Origin: Pseudolabrys sp963742345
GTDB taxonomy: Bacteria; Pseudomonadota; Alphaproteobacteria; Rhizobiales; Xanthobacteraceae
Reading direction: 5' to 3'
Assembly (NCBI GenBank): GCA_963742345.1
Contig: CAVULO010000012.1
Coordinates: forward strand, 194,114 to 258,113
DNA length: 64,000 nt
The notes under the pieces were generated by a model. It was not told where the DNA came from. It saw only the letters and a program-made list of their open reading frames with translations, and did no database searches. Shown one piece after another: positions 30,487 to 40,466 of this stretch (the first letter of the stretch is position 1; the number at the start of each line of letters is the position of its first letter). A program made the translations under genes and the position numbers.

Positions 30487-33400
30487 CTATTCCGCCGCCC
30501 TGAGAAATGCCCCCGCGCCGGAGCCGAATTGCTCCCGAAGGACCGCTTCCTCGGCCTTAGCCGCGGCCAGATGCCGCTGTTTGACCGGTCCAAACCCACG
30601 GATCTTCTCCGGAATCATCGCAAGCGCAACCGCGACTTGATGATTGTCCGGTGTCAGACGTTCGACGATTTCACCAAGAAGTTGCTCGTACTCGGAGACC
30701 AACCGGCGTTCCATTCGACGCTCTGCCGTATAACCAAAGGGATCGAACGCAGTACCACGCAAGAATTTGAATCTTGCCAGTATCGCAAAGGCCTTCAACA
30801 TCCAGGGGCCGAACGACATCTTTTTTGGCTCGCCGGTTTCCGGATTGCGCCGCGCAAGCAGGGGCGGCGCCAGATGAAATTCAAAGCGCAGCTTGTCCCC
30901 GTCGAACGTCGATTTCACACGATCGACAAATGACGTCTCGCTATAAAGTCGCGCCACTTCGTATTCATCCTTGTAGGCCATCAGCTTGAACAGGTAGCGC
31001 GCCACCGCTTCCGCAAGCCCACAGTGTCCCGGCGCTTTTTCAGCTTCAACCGTGCGCACCTTCTCCACCAAATTTCGATAGCGCCGCGCATAGCCCGCGT
31101 TCTGATAGGCCGTCAGAAATGCCGTACGACGCTCCACTGTCTCGCCGAATGATTGTGATAACTTGAGAGAATCGTTCTGTTCCTGCGGACGCGGTTCGAT
31201 CAATGCCTCGAGCGCTTTGGGATCAACCGCAGCGCGGCGCCCGTAACGAAACGCCGAAACGTTCATCAGTACCGCTTCACCGTTCATCTCGATCGCACGC
31301 TCGATCGAATCCGCTGATAGGGGCAGCGCTCCGAGCTGATAGGCGTAGCCGAGCATGAACATATTGGCGCCGATGGAATTGCCGAGCAGCGCCGTTGCCA
31401 GCCGGCCCGCATCGACGAAATGGCTTCGTTCGCGACCGGCGTGGCCGATGATGGCGCGCTTGAGCCGTTCCGTCGGCAGAGAAAACTCCGCATTGCGCGT
31501 GAAGTCACCGGGCAGGAACTCGGCCGTGTTGACGATGACGCGCGTACTGCCGACTTTCATGGCACCGAGCACCTTCTTGGCCCCGACTACGACGATATCG
31601 CCGCCCAGAACCAGATCGGCGCCGCCAGCGGCGACACGGATGGCGTGGATGTCATCTGGGGTATTGGCAATGCGGATATGGCTGGAGACTGCGCCACCCT
31701 TCTGCGCGAGGCCGGCCATATCGATAATGCCAACGCCTTTGCCTTCGAGATGGGCTGCCATGCCGACGATAGCGCCAATCGTGACAATTCCGGTGCCGCC
31801 AATGCCGGTGACAATGATGCCGTAAGGATGGTTGAGCAGCGGCGCGTTGGGCGACGGTAGCGCAGGCCACTCGCCCGGCTCCGCGACGCTTTCTCCTCTC
31901 TTCAGCTTAGCCCCGTGCACCGTGACAAACGACGGGCAGAAGCCTTTCACGCATGAGTAGTCCTTGTTGCAGCTCGACTGATCGATGGTCCGTTTGCGAC
32001 CCCATTCGGTCTCCAGCGGCTGCACTGATACGCAATTCGATTTCACGCCGCAGTCGCCACAACCTTCACAAACCAGATCATTGATGACCACGCGCTTGTC
32101 AGGGTCTGGGAACGCGCCGCGCTTGCGGCGGCGCCGCTTCTCGGCGGCACAAGTCTGATCGTAGATAAGGACGCTCACACCTGGCACGGTGGCGAGCTCA
32201 CGCTGGATGGCGTCAAGATCGTCACGATGATGCACGGTCAGCCCGCGCGGCCACTCGGTGCCTTTGGCATATTTCCAGGGCTCGTCAGTGACCACGACCA
32301 CGCGCTTTGCGCCTTCGGCGGCGACCTGTGCGGCGATCTGCGGCACGGTCAGCCCGCCGTCATTCGCCTGCCCCCCGGTCATCGCGACGGCGTCGTTGAA
32401 CAGGATTTTGTACGTCATTGTCACGCCGGAAGCGATTGCGCCGCGGATCGCGAGATAGCCTGAGTGATTGTAAGTGCCGTCGCCGAGATTCTGGAACACG
32501 TGCTCGCGGTTGGAGAATGGCGCCTCGCCAATCCAGTTGGCGCCCTCGCCGCCCATCTGGGTGTACCCGAGAGTTTTGCGATCCATCCATTGCGCCATGT
32601 AGTGACAGCCGATACCGGCATAGGCACGGCTGCCCTCCGGCACGCGCGTGGATGTGTTGTGCGGACAGCCCGAGCAGAAATAAGGAATGCGCTGGGCAAC
32701 GTCAGCTGTTTCGGACAGCGCCCGTTGCGCCGCCTTTAGCCGCGCGACGTTGGCGGCCAGCTCTTCGTTCCCGCCATAGCGCAACAGCCGCTCGCCGATA
32801 CAGATCGCGATATCGTTCGGATCGAGCGCGCCTTTGACTGGAAATAGCCAATTGCCTTGCTCGTCCCTCTTCCCGATGCAGACCGGCTGATTCGGTGTGC
32901 CGTAGAGTTCCTCGCGCACCTGCACTTCAATCAGCGAACGCTTTTCCTCGACCACGATGATGAGGTCGAGCCCCTGTGCGAAATCGGCCAGCTCCTGCCG
33001 GCCGATCGGCCACACGCAGGCGATCTTGAATAGTCGCAGGCCGAGGTCGTTGCATTTGATCTCGTCGATCCCGAGTTCGTCGAAGGCCTGGCGTACATCG
33101 AGATAGGCTTTGCCTGTGGTGATGACACCGATTTTCGGCGCCCGCCCGCCCGACGTGATGGTCTTGTTTAGATTGTTGGCGCGCACGAAGGCGAGCATTG
33201 CGTCGCGCTTGTAGTCGTGCAGGCGTGCTTCCTGCCCGAGGATGGTATCGACCAGGCGGATATTGAGTCCGCCCTCGGGCATACGAAAATCCGCAGGCGT
33301 TATGATCTTCACGCGATCAAGGGTGCCATCGATCACACCGCTCGATTCCACAGTCTCGTGCATGCATTTGAGTGCGGTCCACGTGCCGGTGAACCGCGAC

Positions 33401-33966
33401 ATCGCCCAACCATAGAGCGCATAGTCGACGATCTCCTGCGCGCCGGCCGGATTGAGGATCGGCATCATCACGTCGACGAAGTGGAATTCCGACTGATGCG
33501 CTGTCGTCGATGACTCAGCCGTGTGGTCGTCGCCCATCAGGGCGAGCACGCCGCCGTTCTGCGAGGTGCCGGCGAAATTGGCGTGGCGAAACACGTCGCC
33601 AGAGCGATCGACGCCCGGACCTTTGCCGTACCACATGCCGAACACGCCATCGAATTTGCCCTCACCACGCAGCTCGGCCTGCTGCGCGCCCCAGAGTGCC
33701 GTAGCGGCGAGCTCCTCGTTGATGCCAGGCTGGAACTTGATATCTGCGGCGGCGATCTGGCGGCCGGCGCGAATGAATTGCTGGTCGAGGCCCCCCAGCG
33801 GCGAGCCGCGGTAGCCGGTGACGTAACCCGCTGTGTTCAGCCCCGCACGGCGATCGCGCTCCTTCTGCATCAGGCAGGCGCGGATCAATGCCTGGTATCC
33901 TGTCACGAAGACGTGCGACTGGCTGAGGTCGTATTTGTCGTCGAGGTTGACGGATCGAAGCGTCAT
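30487..33966 (-). CDS. Indolepyruvate:ferredoxin oxidoreductase, fused alpha/beta/gamma polypeptide
   Basis: A thiamine-diphosphate 2-oxoacid:ferredoxin oxidoreductase of 1159 residues that decarboxylates aryl pyruvates (from Phe/Tyr/Trp transamination) to aryl-acetyl-CoA, reducing ferredoxin. In order: an N-terminal pyrimidine-binding segment (TGYRGSPLGGLDQQF, GINEELAATALWG), TPP-binding middle (GCHYMAQWMDRKT, MGGEGANWIGEAPF, GDGTYNHSG), two [4Fe-4S] clusters (CEGCGDCGVKSNC and CNKDYSCVKGFC), and the gamma domain (GIIVTGIGGTGIVTIG, MAGLAQKGGAVSSHIR). The ATG at 33966 is the conserved start. It heads the run of CoA ligase and Liv genes, fitting a route for aromatic amino acids. Confidence 0.93.
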   Translation of the reverse strand: MTLRSVNLDDKYDLSQSHVFVTGYQALIRACLMQKERDRRAGLNTAGYVTGYRGSPLGGLDQQFIRAGRQIAAADIKFQPGINEELAATALWGAQQAELRGEGKFDGVFGMWYGKGPGVDRSGDVFRHANFAGTSQNGGVLALMGDDHTAESSTTAHQSEFHFVDVMMPILNPAGAQEIVDYALYGWAMSRFTGTWTALKCMHETVESSGVIDGTLDRVKIITPADFRMPEGGLNIRLVDTILGQEARLHDYKRDAMLAFVRANNLNKTITSGGRAPKIGVITTGKAYLDVRQAFDELGIDEIKCNDLGLRLFKIACVWPIGRQELADFAQGLDLIIVVEEKRSLIEVQVREELYGTPNQPVCIGKRDEQGNWLFPVKGALDPNDIAICIGERLLRYGGNEELAANVARLKAAQRALSETADVAQRIPYFCSGCPHNTSTRVPEGSRAYAGIGCHYMAQWMDRKTLGYTQMGGEGANWIGEAPFSNREHVFQNLGDGTYNHSGYLAIRGAIASGVTMTYKILFNDAVAMTGGQANDGGLTVPQIAAQVAAEGAKRVVVVTDEPWKYAKGTEWPRGLTVHHRDDLDAIQRELATVPGVSVLIYDQTCAAEKRRRRKRGAFPDPDKRVVINDLVCEGCGDCGVKSNCVSVQPLETEWGRKRTIDQSSCNKDYSCVKGFCPSFVTVHGAKLKRGESVAEPGEWPALPSPNAPLLNHPYGIIVTGIGGTGIVTIGAIVGMAAHLEGKGVGIIDMAGLAQKGGAVSSHIRIANTPDDIHAIRVAAGGADLVLGGDIVVVGAKKVLGAMKVGSTRVIVNTAEFLPGDFTRNAEFSLPTERLKRAIIGHAGRERSHFVDAGRLATALLGNSIGANMFMLGYAYQLGALPLSADSIERAIEMNGEAVLMNVSAFRYGRRAAVDPKALEALIEPRPQEQNDSLKLSQSFGETVERRTAFLTAYQNAGYARRYRNLVEKVRTVEAEKAPGHCGLAEAVARYLFKLMAYKDEYEVARLYSETSFVDRVKSTFDGDKLRFEFHLAPPLLARRNPETGEPKKMSFGPWMLKAFAILARFKFLRGTAFDPFGYTAERRMERRLVSEYEQLLGEIVERLTPDNHQVAVALAMIPEKIRGFGPVKQRHLAAAKAEEAVLREQFGSGAGAFLRAAE

Positions 33967-34229
33967 GATTGGCTTTCGAAAGCGGCGCCCGGGCCCCACT
34001 CATATAGGCTCGCCGTGCGCGACGCAAAGCGTCGAACCTTCCACAAACGCTATACCGAAGGGGCCTGGGGTCAATTTCGTTGTTGCCGCGCGTTCTAGAA
34101 GGAAATTTCCGCAAACGCCACTGGCGCGCATTTTGGCGCAACGCAACAGACAGAGCTGACCCTCGCCAATATGGGTGGTCAAATTCTGTGCGGCCTGCCA
34201 GAAGAGTGGCCCGCCGGAACTTCCCCATA
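33967..34229. other. Divergent intergenic region, indolepyruvate oxidoreductase / MFS
   Basis: A 263-base region between two divergent starts. It must hold both promoters. I see one small hairpin (GACGC-AAA-GCGTC near 34020-34032) but no palindrome strong enough to call an operator, and no small gene. Confidence 0.4.
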
Positions 34230-35453
34230 ATGTTGCAGCCGCCGTTTTCCTCGGTCGAGACCAAAGCTTCCTGGGCTGTCGCTACGGTGGCGCTCGTTAC
34301 CATGTTGATGGCATTCGGCGCCGCGTGGATCACAGCGGTTGCGCTCAAGGATATCGCCGCCGAGGTGGGCGGGGTCCGCTCGACCCCGGCGCTGGCCAGC
34401 GCGCTGGCCTGGCTCGGCTCAGGCATAGGCGGCATCCTGATGGGACGGATCGCCGACAAAGTCGGCACAAGATGGACCGTGATCTTCGGCTCGCTGATGA
34501 TCGGCCTAGGCCTCGCCATCTCGACGTTCGGGCCGCCTTGGCCGCTGTGGATCGGTCACGGACTTTTCATCGGCCTCATTGGGCTCGGCGGCATCAATGC
34601 GCCCATGTACATCTATGTCAGCCGCTGGTTCGATCGGCGGCGTGGTTCCGCGCTAGCGCTGATCTCAAGCGGCAGTTACCTCGCCGGCGCCATGTGGCCT
34701 CCCGTGTTCGAGCGCGTCATCGCGGCGTTCGGCTGGCGCCAGATGATGCTTTGGTATGCCATCGCAGAGATCGTCGTGATCGTTCCGCTGGCGGCAATTT
34801 ATTTTCGTGCGCCACCGGAGGTCATTCACCACGCCGCAGCGATCGCAAACAACGGCAGATCGGCACGCGTGCTTGGATGGCCACCCAATTTCGTGTTCGG
34901 CATGATGTGCGGCGCCGCAGTGCTGTGCTGCATTCCGATGGCGATGCCGCAGGGCCATTTGGTCGCCTTCTGTAGTGACCTCGGCATCAGCCGCTCGATT
35001 GGTGCGATGATGTTATCGGTATTGCTGGGCACTGCTTTTTTGAGCCGGCAGATTTGGGGCGCGATCTCAGATCGCATAGGTGGTCTCGCCACGGTTTTGA
35101 TTGGCTCGGCATGGCAAGCAGCGTCGATGACCGCGTTTCTGTTCACACAGAACGAGGCCGGACTGTTCACCGTTGCCGCCGCTTTCGGTCTGGGATTTTC
35201 AGGCATTATTCCATCCTACGTGCTCGCCCTGCGCGAATTGTTTCCGGCTTCGGAAGCTTCGTGGCGTATCCCGACACTGCTCTTGTTTAGTGGCTGCGGC
35301 ATGGCACTTGGTGGCTGGCTCGCCGGGCTACTCTACGATCACTTCGGCTACTACGCGCCGGCCTTCGCTGCGGGCATCGGTGCCAATATTCTCAATTTGC
35401 TTGTGGTCGGAGCCCTGGTCGGGCGGCAGCGCCTGGCCGCGACCTACGCGTAG
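34230..35453 (+). CDS. Major facilitator superfamily transporter
   Basis: A 407-residue secondary transporter with about twelve hydrophobic helices. The inter-helix-2/3 motif is GRIADKVGTRWTV; WFDRRRGSALALISSGSYLAGAMWP in the N-terminal half and the sixth/seventh-helix loop are typical of the oxalate/formate-antiporter-like or monocarboxylate-like MFS. The ATG at 34230 begins at the protein's family start; the frame upstream to 34080 is arginine-rich and non-conserved. It overlaps the convergent ABC permease by 10 bases. Substrate unknown. Confidence 0.87.
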   Translation: MLQPPFSSVETKASWAVATVALVTMLMAFGAAWITAVALKDIAAEVGGVRSTPALASALAWLGSGIGGILMGRIADKVGTRWTVIFGSLMIGLGLAISTFGPPWPLWIGHGLFIGLIGLGGINAPMYIYVSRWFDRRRGSALALISSGSYLAGAMWPPVFERVIAAFGWRQMMLWYAIAEIVVIVPLAAIYFRAPPEVIHHAAAIANNGRSARVLGWPPNFVFGMMCGAAVLCCIPMAMPQGHLVAFCSDLGISRSIGAMMLSVLLGTAFLSRQIWGAISDRIGGLATVLIGSAWQAASMTAFLFTQNEAGLFTVAAAFGLGFSGIIPSYVLALRELFPASEASWRIPTLLLFSGCGMALGGWLAGLLYDHFGYYAPAFAAGIGANILNLLVVGALVGRQRLAATYA

Positions 35454-36991
35454 CGCCGCGTGACTGCGCGCGAGGGGCTGGCTAACCAGACGCCGGCCAG
35501 GATGCCGAACGCGATTGCTGCCGTGCCGAGTGCGGCCCAGGTTTGCGAGGCCGCCAGCGCCGTCGTCGCTGCCCAGGCAATCGATGAAAAGGCCTCGGCG
35601 AATGTAGCGAGGCGCGATGAGGTCTGCCTGCGTCGAAATTGGCTCCGCCGCGCCTGCACACGAAAGCAAAGCTGGATGACCGTCGCCGCCGCGGCCGCCG
35701 ATAGAATGCCAATGGCGCAAACAATTCCGGCGAATACCGCGTCGAGCGTCAACACGGCCACTATCGGCGCGAACAAAAGCGCCACCATGCCAATGACAGC
35801 TTCGACCTTGGCCCATAGGACGCGATGAGAGGTGATCGGCGCGGTGGCGACGAGGTCGGGCGCGTCCTCGCCCGAGATCGAGAGCCAGGCAAGCCCGCCG
35901 GCGAGTTGCCCGGCCGCCATCACCACCACTGGAATCAATACCACGAACGAATCATTGCGGTCGCCGAACGTAACCCACAGAAGCAGCGCGGGCGGGAGCA
36001 GATAGAGAATCTGCATCAGCGTCTGCGAGATAAGCCACGGATCGCGCTGGAGCAGCGTCCACTCCTTTTGCCGCAGCACGCGGCTTGGGGAACGTCGGCG
36101 AAAGCCGAGCGACCACCGGCGCTGACGCACCGTGGCGCTGCAAACGCCGGCGGCCGCTACGGCATGTTCGCCAAAGCGCCTTGAAAATAGCGCGATCGAC
36201 GCACAGAGCACGCCGATGCCGAACGTCACAACGCCGGCCAGCGCGACATAGTCGCCCAGCACAGCGCGTGCCGGCCACCAGAAGGCACTGGCGGTGTCAG
36301 GCGAGTGCGCCAGCATCCAGTCCGATTGCAAGGCGGCGAAGCGGGAAATGCTGCCGGCAGAAAAGATCGCCGCGATCTGTAAGCCGATAACAAAGGCGGC
36401 GCCGATGACCGCCGCCACGACCTGCGCGATCAAACGCGTGCGCTTGGCGCCAACAATCCGGAACAAGGCGACGGTCAGCGCCAGCGCCGCTGCGGTCGCC
36501 ACCGCGCCCATCGCGGCGACGACACCGTAGGCGGCGAGCCAGCGGCTGCCGCCCAGTATGACCAATACATTGATGAATGGCGCCGCCAGCAGCACGGCAA
36601 TCGCGACGGCCGCAGCCGCAATGCGGCCCATGCGCACCGCAAACACTTTGCGCGCGGAAGCCGGCGAGGTCAGGACAAGGTCGAGGTCAGAGCGCGAATA
36701 AAACGCGCGTGTCACTGATTCCATTGCCTGCGACAACAGCAGCGACCATGAGAGTACGAGCGTGCCAGTGATCCCGACCAGCGCTGCGGTATCGGAGGCA
36801 AGATTGGCGTCGGCGTAGCTGGCGACGGTCCAATACGCGAACACATGCATGAAGGCCGCAAAGACAATCAGCGCAATGATCGCGTTACGTGCGCGCGTAC
36901 GTCCGCCCGCGGTCATCAGCGAGGCCCAATCGCGCCAGCCGAGCCGCAGTTCGTGACTGGCCAACCAGGTCAGGGAAGCCGGTTGACTCAC
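35444..36991 (-). CDS. ABC-2 type exporter permease
   Basis: A 515-residue integral membrane protein with about twelve hydrophobic segments and no periplasmic domain, coded with a cognate ATPase (36988-37746; start codon overlaps its stop). The N-terminal cytoplasmic helix LASHELRLGWRDW and the following SDLDLVLTSPASARKV are typical of ABC-2 permeases of the CcmB/YhaP group. A second half repeats a similar QKEWTLLQRDPWLISQ element, so it is probably a fused two-domain permease. Substrate unknown (drug or lipid export possible). Confidence 0.82.
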   Translation of the reverse strand: MSQPASLTWLASHELRLGWRDWASLMTAGGRTRARNAIIALIVFAAFMHVFAYWTVASYADANLASDTAALVGITGTLVLSWSLLLSQAMESVTRAFYSRSDLDLVLTSPASARKVFAVRMGRIAAAAVAIAVLLAAPFINVLVILGGSRWLAAYGVVAAMGAVATAAALALTVALFRIVGAKRTRLIAQVVAAVIGAAFVIGLQIAAIFSAGSISRFAALQSDWMLAHSPDTASAFWWPARAVLGDYVALAGVVTFGIGVLCASIALFSRRFGEHAVAAAGVCSATVRQRRWSLGFRRRSPSRVLRQKEWTLLQRDPWLISQTLMQILYLLPPALLLWVTFGDRNDSFVVLIPVVVMAAGQLAGGLAWLSISGEDAPDLVATAPITSHRVLWAKVEAVIGMVALLFAPIVAVLTLDAVFAGIVCAIGILSAAAAATVIQLCFRVQARRSQFRRRQTSSRLATFAEAFSSIAWAATTALAASQTWAALGTAAIAFGILAGVWLASPSRAVTRRYA

Positions 36992-37746
36992 GCGGCCACG
37001 ACCTGTTCGGCCACCAACGTGAGGAATGTGTCCTCGAGACTGGTGGCGGTCGTGCCAGTCTGTCGGCGCAAGTCGTCGAGTGTACCTTCGGCAATGAGCC
37101 TGCCCCCGGCAATCACGCCGATGCGATCGGCCATGCGTTCGGCCACTTCAAGGATATGGGTTGTCATGATGATGGTGCCGCCGGCGCGCACGCGTTCGCG
37201 CAGAACGTTCTTCACCTGCCGAGCGGTACCGGCATCGAGGCCCGTCAACGGCTCGTCGAGGATGATGAGTTTCGGGTCGTGCACTAGCGCACCGGCCAGC
37301 GCCACCTTCTGCCGCATACCCTTGGAAAATCCTTCGCAGCGCTCATGCGCGTGCGGCTCGAGGCCTAACCAGCCAATCAGATCGCGTGCGCGCGCTTCCG
37401 CGGCGGTTGGTTCGATGCGCCATAGGCCTGCGACGAATTCGAGATATTCGTAAGGCGTGAGCTTGTCGTAGATCATCGGCTCGTCCGACAGCCAGGCGGT
37501 AATTTGCTTCGCGGCGACGGGATCGGAGAGTGCGTCGATGCCTTCAATGCAAATCGAACCGGCGTCAGGCCGCAGCAGCCCCACCACCATGCGCAGGGTC
37601 GTGGTCTTACCGGCGCCGTTCGGACCGACCAGCGCGTAAAACTCGCCGCCGTAGACGGTGAGATCAAGTGTATCGACCGCAGGACGGTCAAAGCACTTGC
37701 TGACGCCGCGGAGCGCGAGCGCAATGGGATAATTCTGTTGGTTCAT
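36988..37746 (-). CDS. ABC exporter ATP-binding protein
   Basis: A 252-residue ATPase. Walker A is GPNGAGKT, the signature region is GFSKGMRQKVALAGAL, Walker B KLIILDEPLTGLD and the switch TTHILEVAERMAD. Domain order and length match CcmA-type exporters. The ATG at 37746 follows the first of two in-frame candidates (37761) and fits the family. It is translationally coupled to the permease through a 4-base overlap. Confidence 0.9.
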   Translation of the reverse strand: MNQQNYPIALALRGVSKCFDRPAVDTLDLTVYGGEFYALVGPNGAGKTTTLRMVVGLLRPDAGSICIEGIDALSDPVAAKQITAWLSDEPMIYDKLTPYEYLEFVAGLWRIEPTAAEARARDLIGWLGLEPHAHERCEGFSKGMRQKVALAGALVHDPKLIILDEPLTGLDAGTARQVKNVLRERVRAGGTIIMTTHILEVAERMADRIGVIAGGRLIAEGTLDDLRRQTGTTATSLEDTFLTLVAEQVVAA

Positions 37747-37873
37747 TCGGACGCCCGCCACTCGATAAAGCTATCGCTACTCTTTTTACCGGCGGAGTCG
37801 TTTCAGCGGCGTAAACCGTTGAATTGCAACGAGTGCATTAAACATTCGGTGAGCATAATCGTGCGCCTACCCG

Positions 37874-38800
37874 TCAGGCCTTCGGCACCATTTTGAACAT
37901 CGCATCGCCGTAGCTTTCGCGGGCGTCCGCAAGCAGCGGCTGCACTGCTGCGACGAAAGCATCGTGTTCCCGTGGCGTCAGCGCGTTGATCTCGCAACCT
38001 TGGGCTACGATCGCTTTGTACGACTGATCATGCTCCTCAACTGCGAGCTTTCGCTGATAGGCGACTGCCTCCGCTACCGCCGTCTGCATGGCCCGCTTAA
38101 GATCGTCGGGCCAACTCTCGAAAGACGTTCGATGCAGGAAGATCGGCCGCGAAATATAAAAGTGATTGCTGAGGGTGTGGAACTTGTGAAACTTGTGCAC
38201 GCCATAGGTCACCGTGTTGGCGAGTGGATTTTCCTGCGCGTCCAACGTGCCAGCCTTTATCATGGCAATGGCTTCTGTGAGGTCCATGCGCATAGCGACC
38301 GCGCCCAGGAGCTCGAATGTACGTTTATGTATCTCACTCGGCAGCACGCGAATTTTCATGCCCTTCATGTCGGCTGGCATGTGGATCGGCCGCAGGCGAT
38401 TGGAGATGTGCCGAAAGCCATTTTCGAACCAGCCGAGGATGCGATAGTTGATACGCTCCTCCGTCTTGTGCGCGAGAAATTCGCCAAGCGCTCCGTCCAT
38501 CGCAACGCGCGCCTGAGTGTTGCTGCCGAATAAAAACGGCAAATCGACGAAGCCCAATTCCGGCACGCGATCGGTCAGATAGCTCGACGACTGATAGCCC
38601 AGCGTCATCTCGCCATTCTCGACCAATGTGAGAATATCTTCGGCCTTGTGGCCGTGATCCATGATGTTGAAGACGTACTCGACGGCTACATCTTTGCCGA
38701 ACTTCGCCTCGAGCTTGTCGCCAATTGCTTTGAGCGATTTGCTAAAACCAGTGCTTGAAGGGCCGTAACCGCCCATGCGGATCTTGATTGGGTTGCTCAT
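37874..38800 (-). CDS. TRAP transporter substrate-binding protein (DctP family), no evident signal peptide
   Basis: A 308-residue DctP-family protein (PF03480). The conserved carboxylate-binding region is KIRVLPSEIHKRTFELLGAVAMRM with its Arg, followed by TLDAQENPLANTVTYG. It starts MSNPIKIRMGGYGP with no hydrophobic leader, and no in-frame start upstream provides one, so secretion is not supported by the sequence. The permeases (42894-44800) are 4 kb away behind five unrelated-strand genes, so pairing is inferred. It is divergent from the class II aldolase gene. Confidence 0.85.
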   Translation of the reverse strand: MSNPIKIRMGGYGPSSTGFSKSLKAIGDKLEAKFGKDVAVEYVFNIMDHGHKAEDILTLVENGEMTLGYQSSSYLTDRVPELGFVDLPFLFGSNTQARVAMDGALGEFLAHKTEERINYRILGWFENGFRHISNRLRPIHMPADMKGMKIRVLPSEIHKRTFELLGAVAMRMDLTEAIAMIKAGTLDAQENPLANTVTYGVHKFHKFHTLSNHFYISRPIFLHRTSFESWPDDLKRAMQTAVAEAVAYQRKLAVEEHDQSYKAIVAQGCEINALTPREHDAFVAAVQPLLADARESYGDAMFKMVPKA

Positions 38801-38904
38801 TTTCTCTCGCTCGTTGCGGCATTCTCTATACTGACGTAACGCGATCTGGCCAAGCGGCAGCGGTGTGATAGAGTGCCGGTCGAATTCACGGAAGGACAGC
38901 GCCG

Positions 38905-39669
38905 ATGAATAAACTTGCCAGCGTTTCTAAAATTTCACGGGATGGAATTTCACCAGCTGAATGGCAGGCGCGCGTCGATCTCGCTGCGGTCTACCGTCTG
39001 ACCGCCCATTACGGTTGGGACGACGTGATCTACAACCACTCCTCCATGCGGGTGCCGGGTGAGCCGCGCATGTTCCTGATGAAGCAGCACGACCTGCTTT
39101 ACACGGAAGTGACCGCCTCCAATCTTGCCAAGGTATCGATGGACGAGGACCTGGACGAGAAGTCCGGCGTAAATCGCCCCGGTTTCACATTGCATGGCGG
39201 CGTGCTGGCGGCACGGGCAGACGTGAACTGCGCGATGCATGTTCACACCGAAATCGGGATGGCCTTCGCGGGACTCAAGAGCGGTCTGCGCATGCTGTCG
39301 CAGCCCGCGGTCCGCTTTTACAAGCGTATCGGCCATCACGCGTATGAAGGCATCACCGAAGATTTCGGTGAGCGCGAGCGGATCAACAAGGACCTCGGCC
39401 AGAACCGCGCGATGATCATGCAGAATCACGGCCTGCTCACGGTCGGCAAGACCGCGCGGGAAGCTTTCGTGCTGATGTCGCATCTGCTCGAAGCCGCGCA
39501 CATTCAGCTGATGATGGAAGCCACCGGCAACCCATTGATCGAGATTCCGCCGGAGGTCTGCGCCAAGACCGCAGAACAATACGAGCACCACGACGCTGGC
39601 CGCGGTAGCCACGACTGGGCGGCCTATCTACGCATTCTCGACAACATCGACACCAGTTATCGCAACTGA
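38905..39669 (+). CDS. Class II aldolase / adducin-family protein
   Basis: A 254-residue metal-dependent aldolase-fold protein. The three-histidine zinc site is visible in AMHVHTEIG (two His) and QNHGLLTVG (third). The start region ARVDLAAVYRLTAHYGWDDVIYNHSS has the conserved N-H-S substrate motif. Members include L-fuculose-phosphate aldolase and many poorly described decarboxylases. It precedes an HpcH-type aldolase by 8 bases on the same strand, so the two probably act in one catabolic pathway; substrate not deducible. Confidence 0.87.
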   Translation: MNKLASVSKISRDGISPAEWQARVDLAAVYRLTAHYGWDDVIYNHSSMRVPGEPRMFLMKQHDLLYTEVTASNLAKVSMDEDLDEKSGVNRPGFTLHGGVLAARADVNCAMHVHTEIGMAFAGLKSGLRMLSQPAVRFYKRIGHHAYEGITEDFGERERINKDLGQNRAMIMQNHGLLTVGKTAREAFVLMSHLLEAAHIQLMMEATGNPLIEIPPEVCAKTAEQYEHHDAGRGSHDWAAYLRILDNIDTSYRN

Positions 39670-39677
39670 AATAAGCT

Positions 39678-40466
39678 GTGGCCAATACCAACCGCATGCA
39701 GGAGCGCCTGGCGCGCGGCGAGGTGGCGCTGTGCATGGCGACGCGGCTCGCCCGCACCGCCGAGATCGCCATGATCGCGGACTCGTGCGGGTTCGATGCC
39801 TTTTTCATCGACATGGAGCACTGCACGATTTCACTCGATGATGCGGCACAGATTTGTGTTGCGGCTTTGCCGGCGGGCGTGACCCCGCTGGTCCGTATCG
39901 CTGGCCATCAATTTGAGGACGCGACACGTCTGCTCGACATGGGAGCGCTCGGCATTATCTGTCCGAATGTCAGCACGCGCGCTGAAGCTGAAACCCTTGT
40001 GCGCGCCTGCCGCTTTCCGCCATTAGGTGAGCGCTCGGTTGCCGGGGCCGGCCCACTGCAAGGCTATCGCGCGACGCCGCTCGCCGATGTTAATAAGCAG
40101 GGCAATGCCGCGACAGTGCTCATTGCGATGTTGGAAACGCCGGAAGGCATAACGAATGCCGACGCCATCGCCGCGGTGCCGGGCATCGACGTGCTGCTGA
40201 TCGGCTCCAACGATCTTTGCACCGCCATGGGCATTCCCGGCGAGTTGAAAAATCCGAAACTGCGGGCAGCTTATGAAGCGACGGCAAAAGCGTGCAAGGC
40301 GCACGGCAAGCACCTGGGCGTCGGCGGCATTCGCGGAGATGTCGGGCACGTTGCAGAGTTGGTGAAGCTGGGCGCGCGTTTCGTGATCGCAGGATCAGAC
40401 GTGCAATATCTGATGAAATCGGCGGCCGACGAAGTTGCCGCCCTGCGCAAGGCGAAGGGCGCTTAG
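39678..40466 (+). CDS. HpcH/HpaI aldolase / citrate lyase family protein
   Basis: A 262-residue class II pyruvate aldolase-like barrel protein. It starts at GTG 39678. Conserved blocks: FDAFFIDMEHCTISLDDA, the phosphate/pyruvate-binding arginine in TPLVRIAGHQ, ALGIICPNVSTRAEAE and IAMLETPEGITNAD. This family splits 2-oxo-hydroxy acids to pyruvate and an aldehyde. Coupled to the class II aldolase gene and overlapping the convergent acyl-CoA dehydrogenase by 4 bases. Substrate unknown. Confidence 0.88.
   Translation: MANTNRMQERLARGEVALCMATRLARTAEIAMIADSCGFDAFFIDMEHCTISLDDAAQICVAALPAGVTPLVRIAGHQFEDATRLLDMGALGIICPNVSTRAEAETLVRACRFPPLGERSVAGAGPLQGYRATPLADVNKQGNAATVLIAMLETPEGITNADAIAAVPGIDVLLIGSNDLCTAMGIPGELKNPKLRAAYEATAKACKAHGKHLGVGGIRGDVGHVAELVKLGARFVIAGSDVQYLMKSAADEVAALRKAKGA

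Noticed and set aside
30487..33966. Two separate ior genes
   Set aside because: One continuous 1159-codon frame with all domains in the known order; the single-chain form is established in Alphaproteobacteria.
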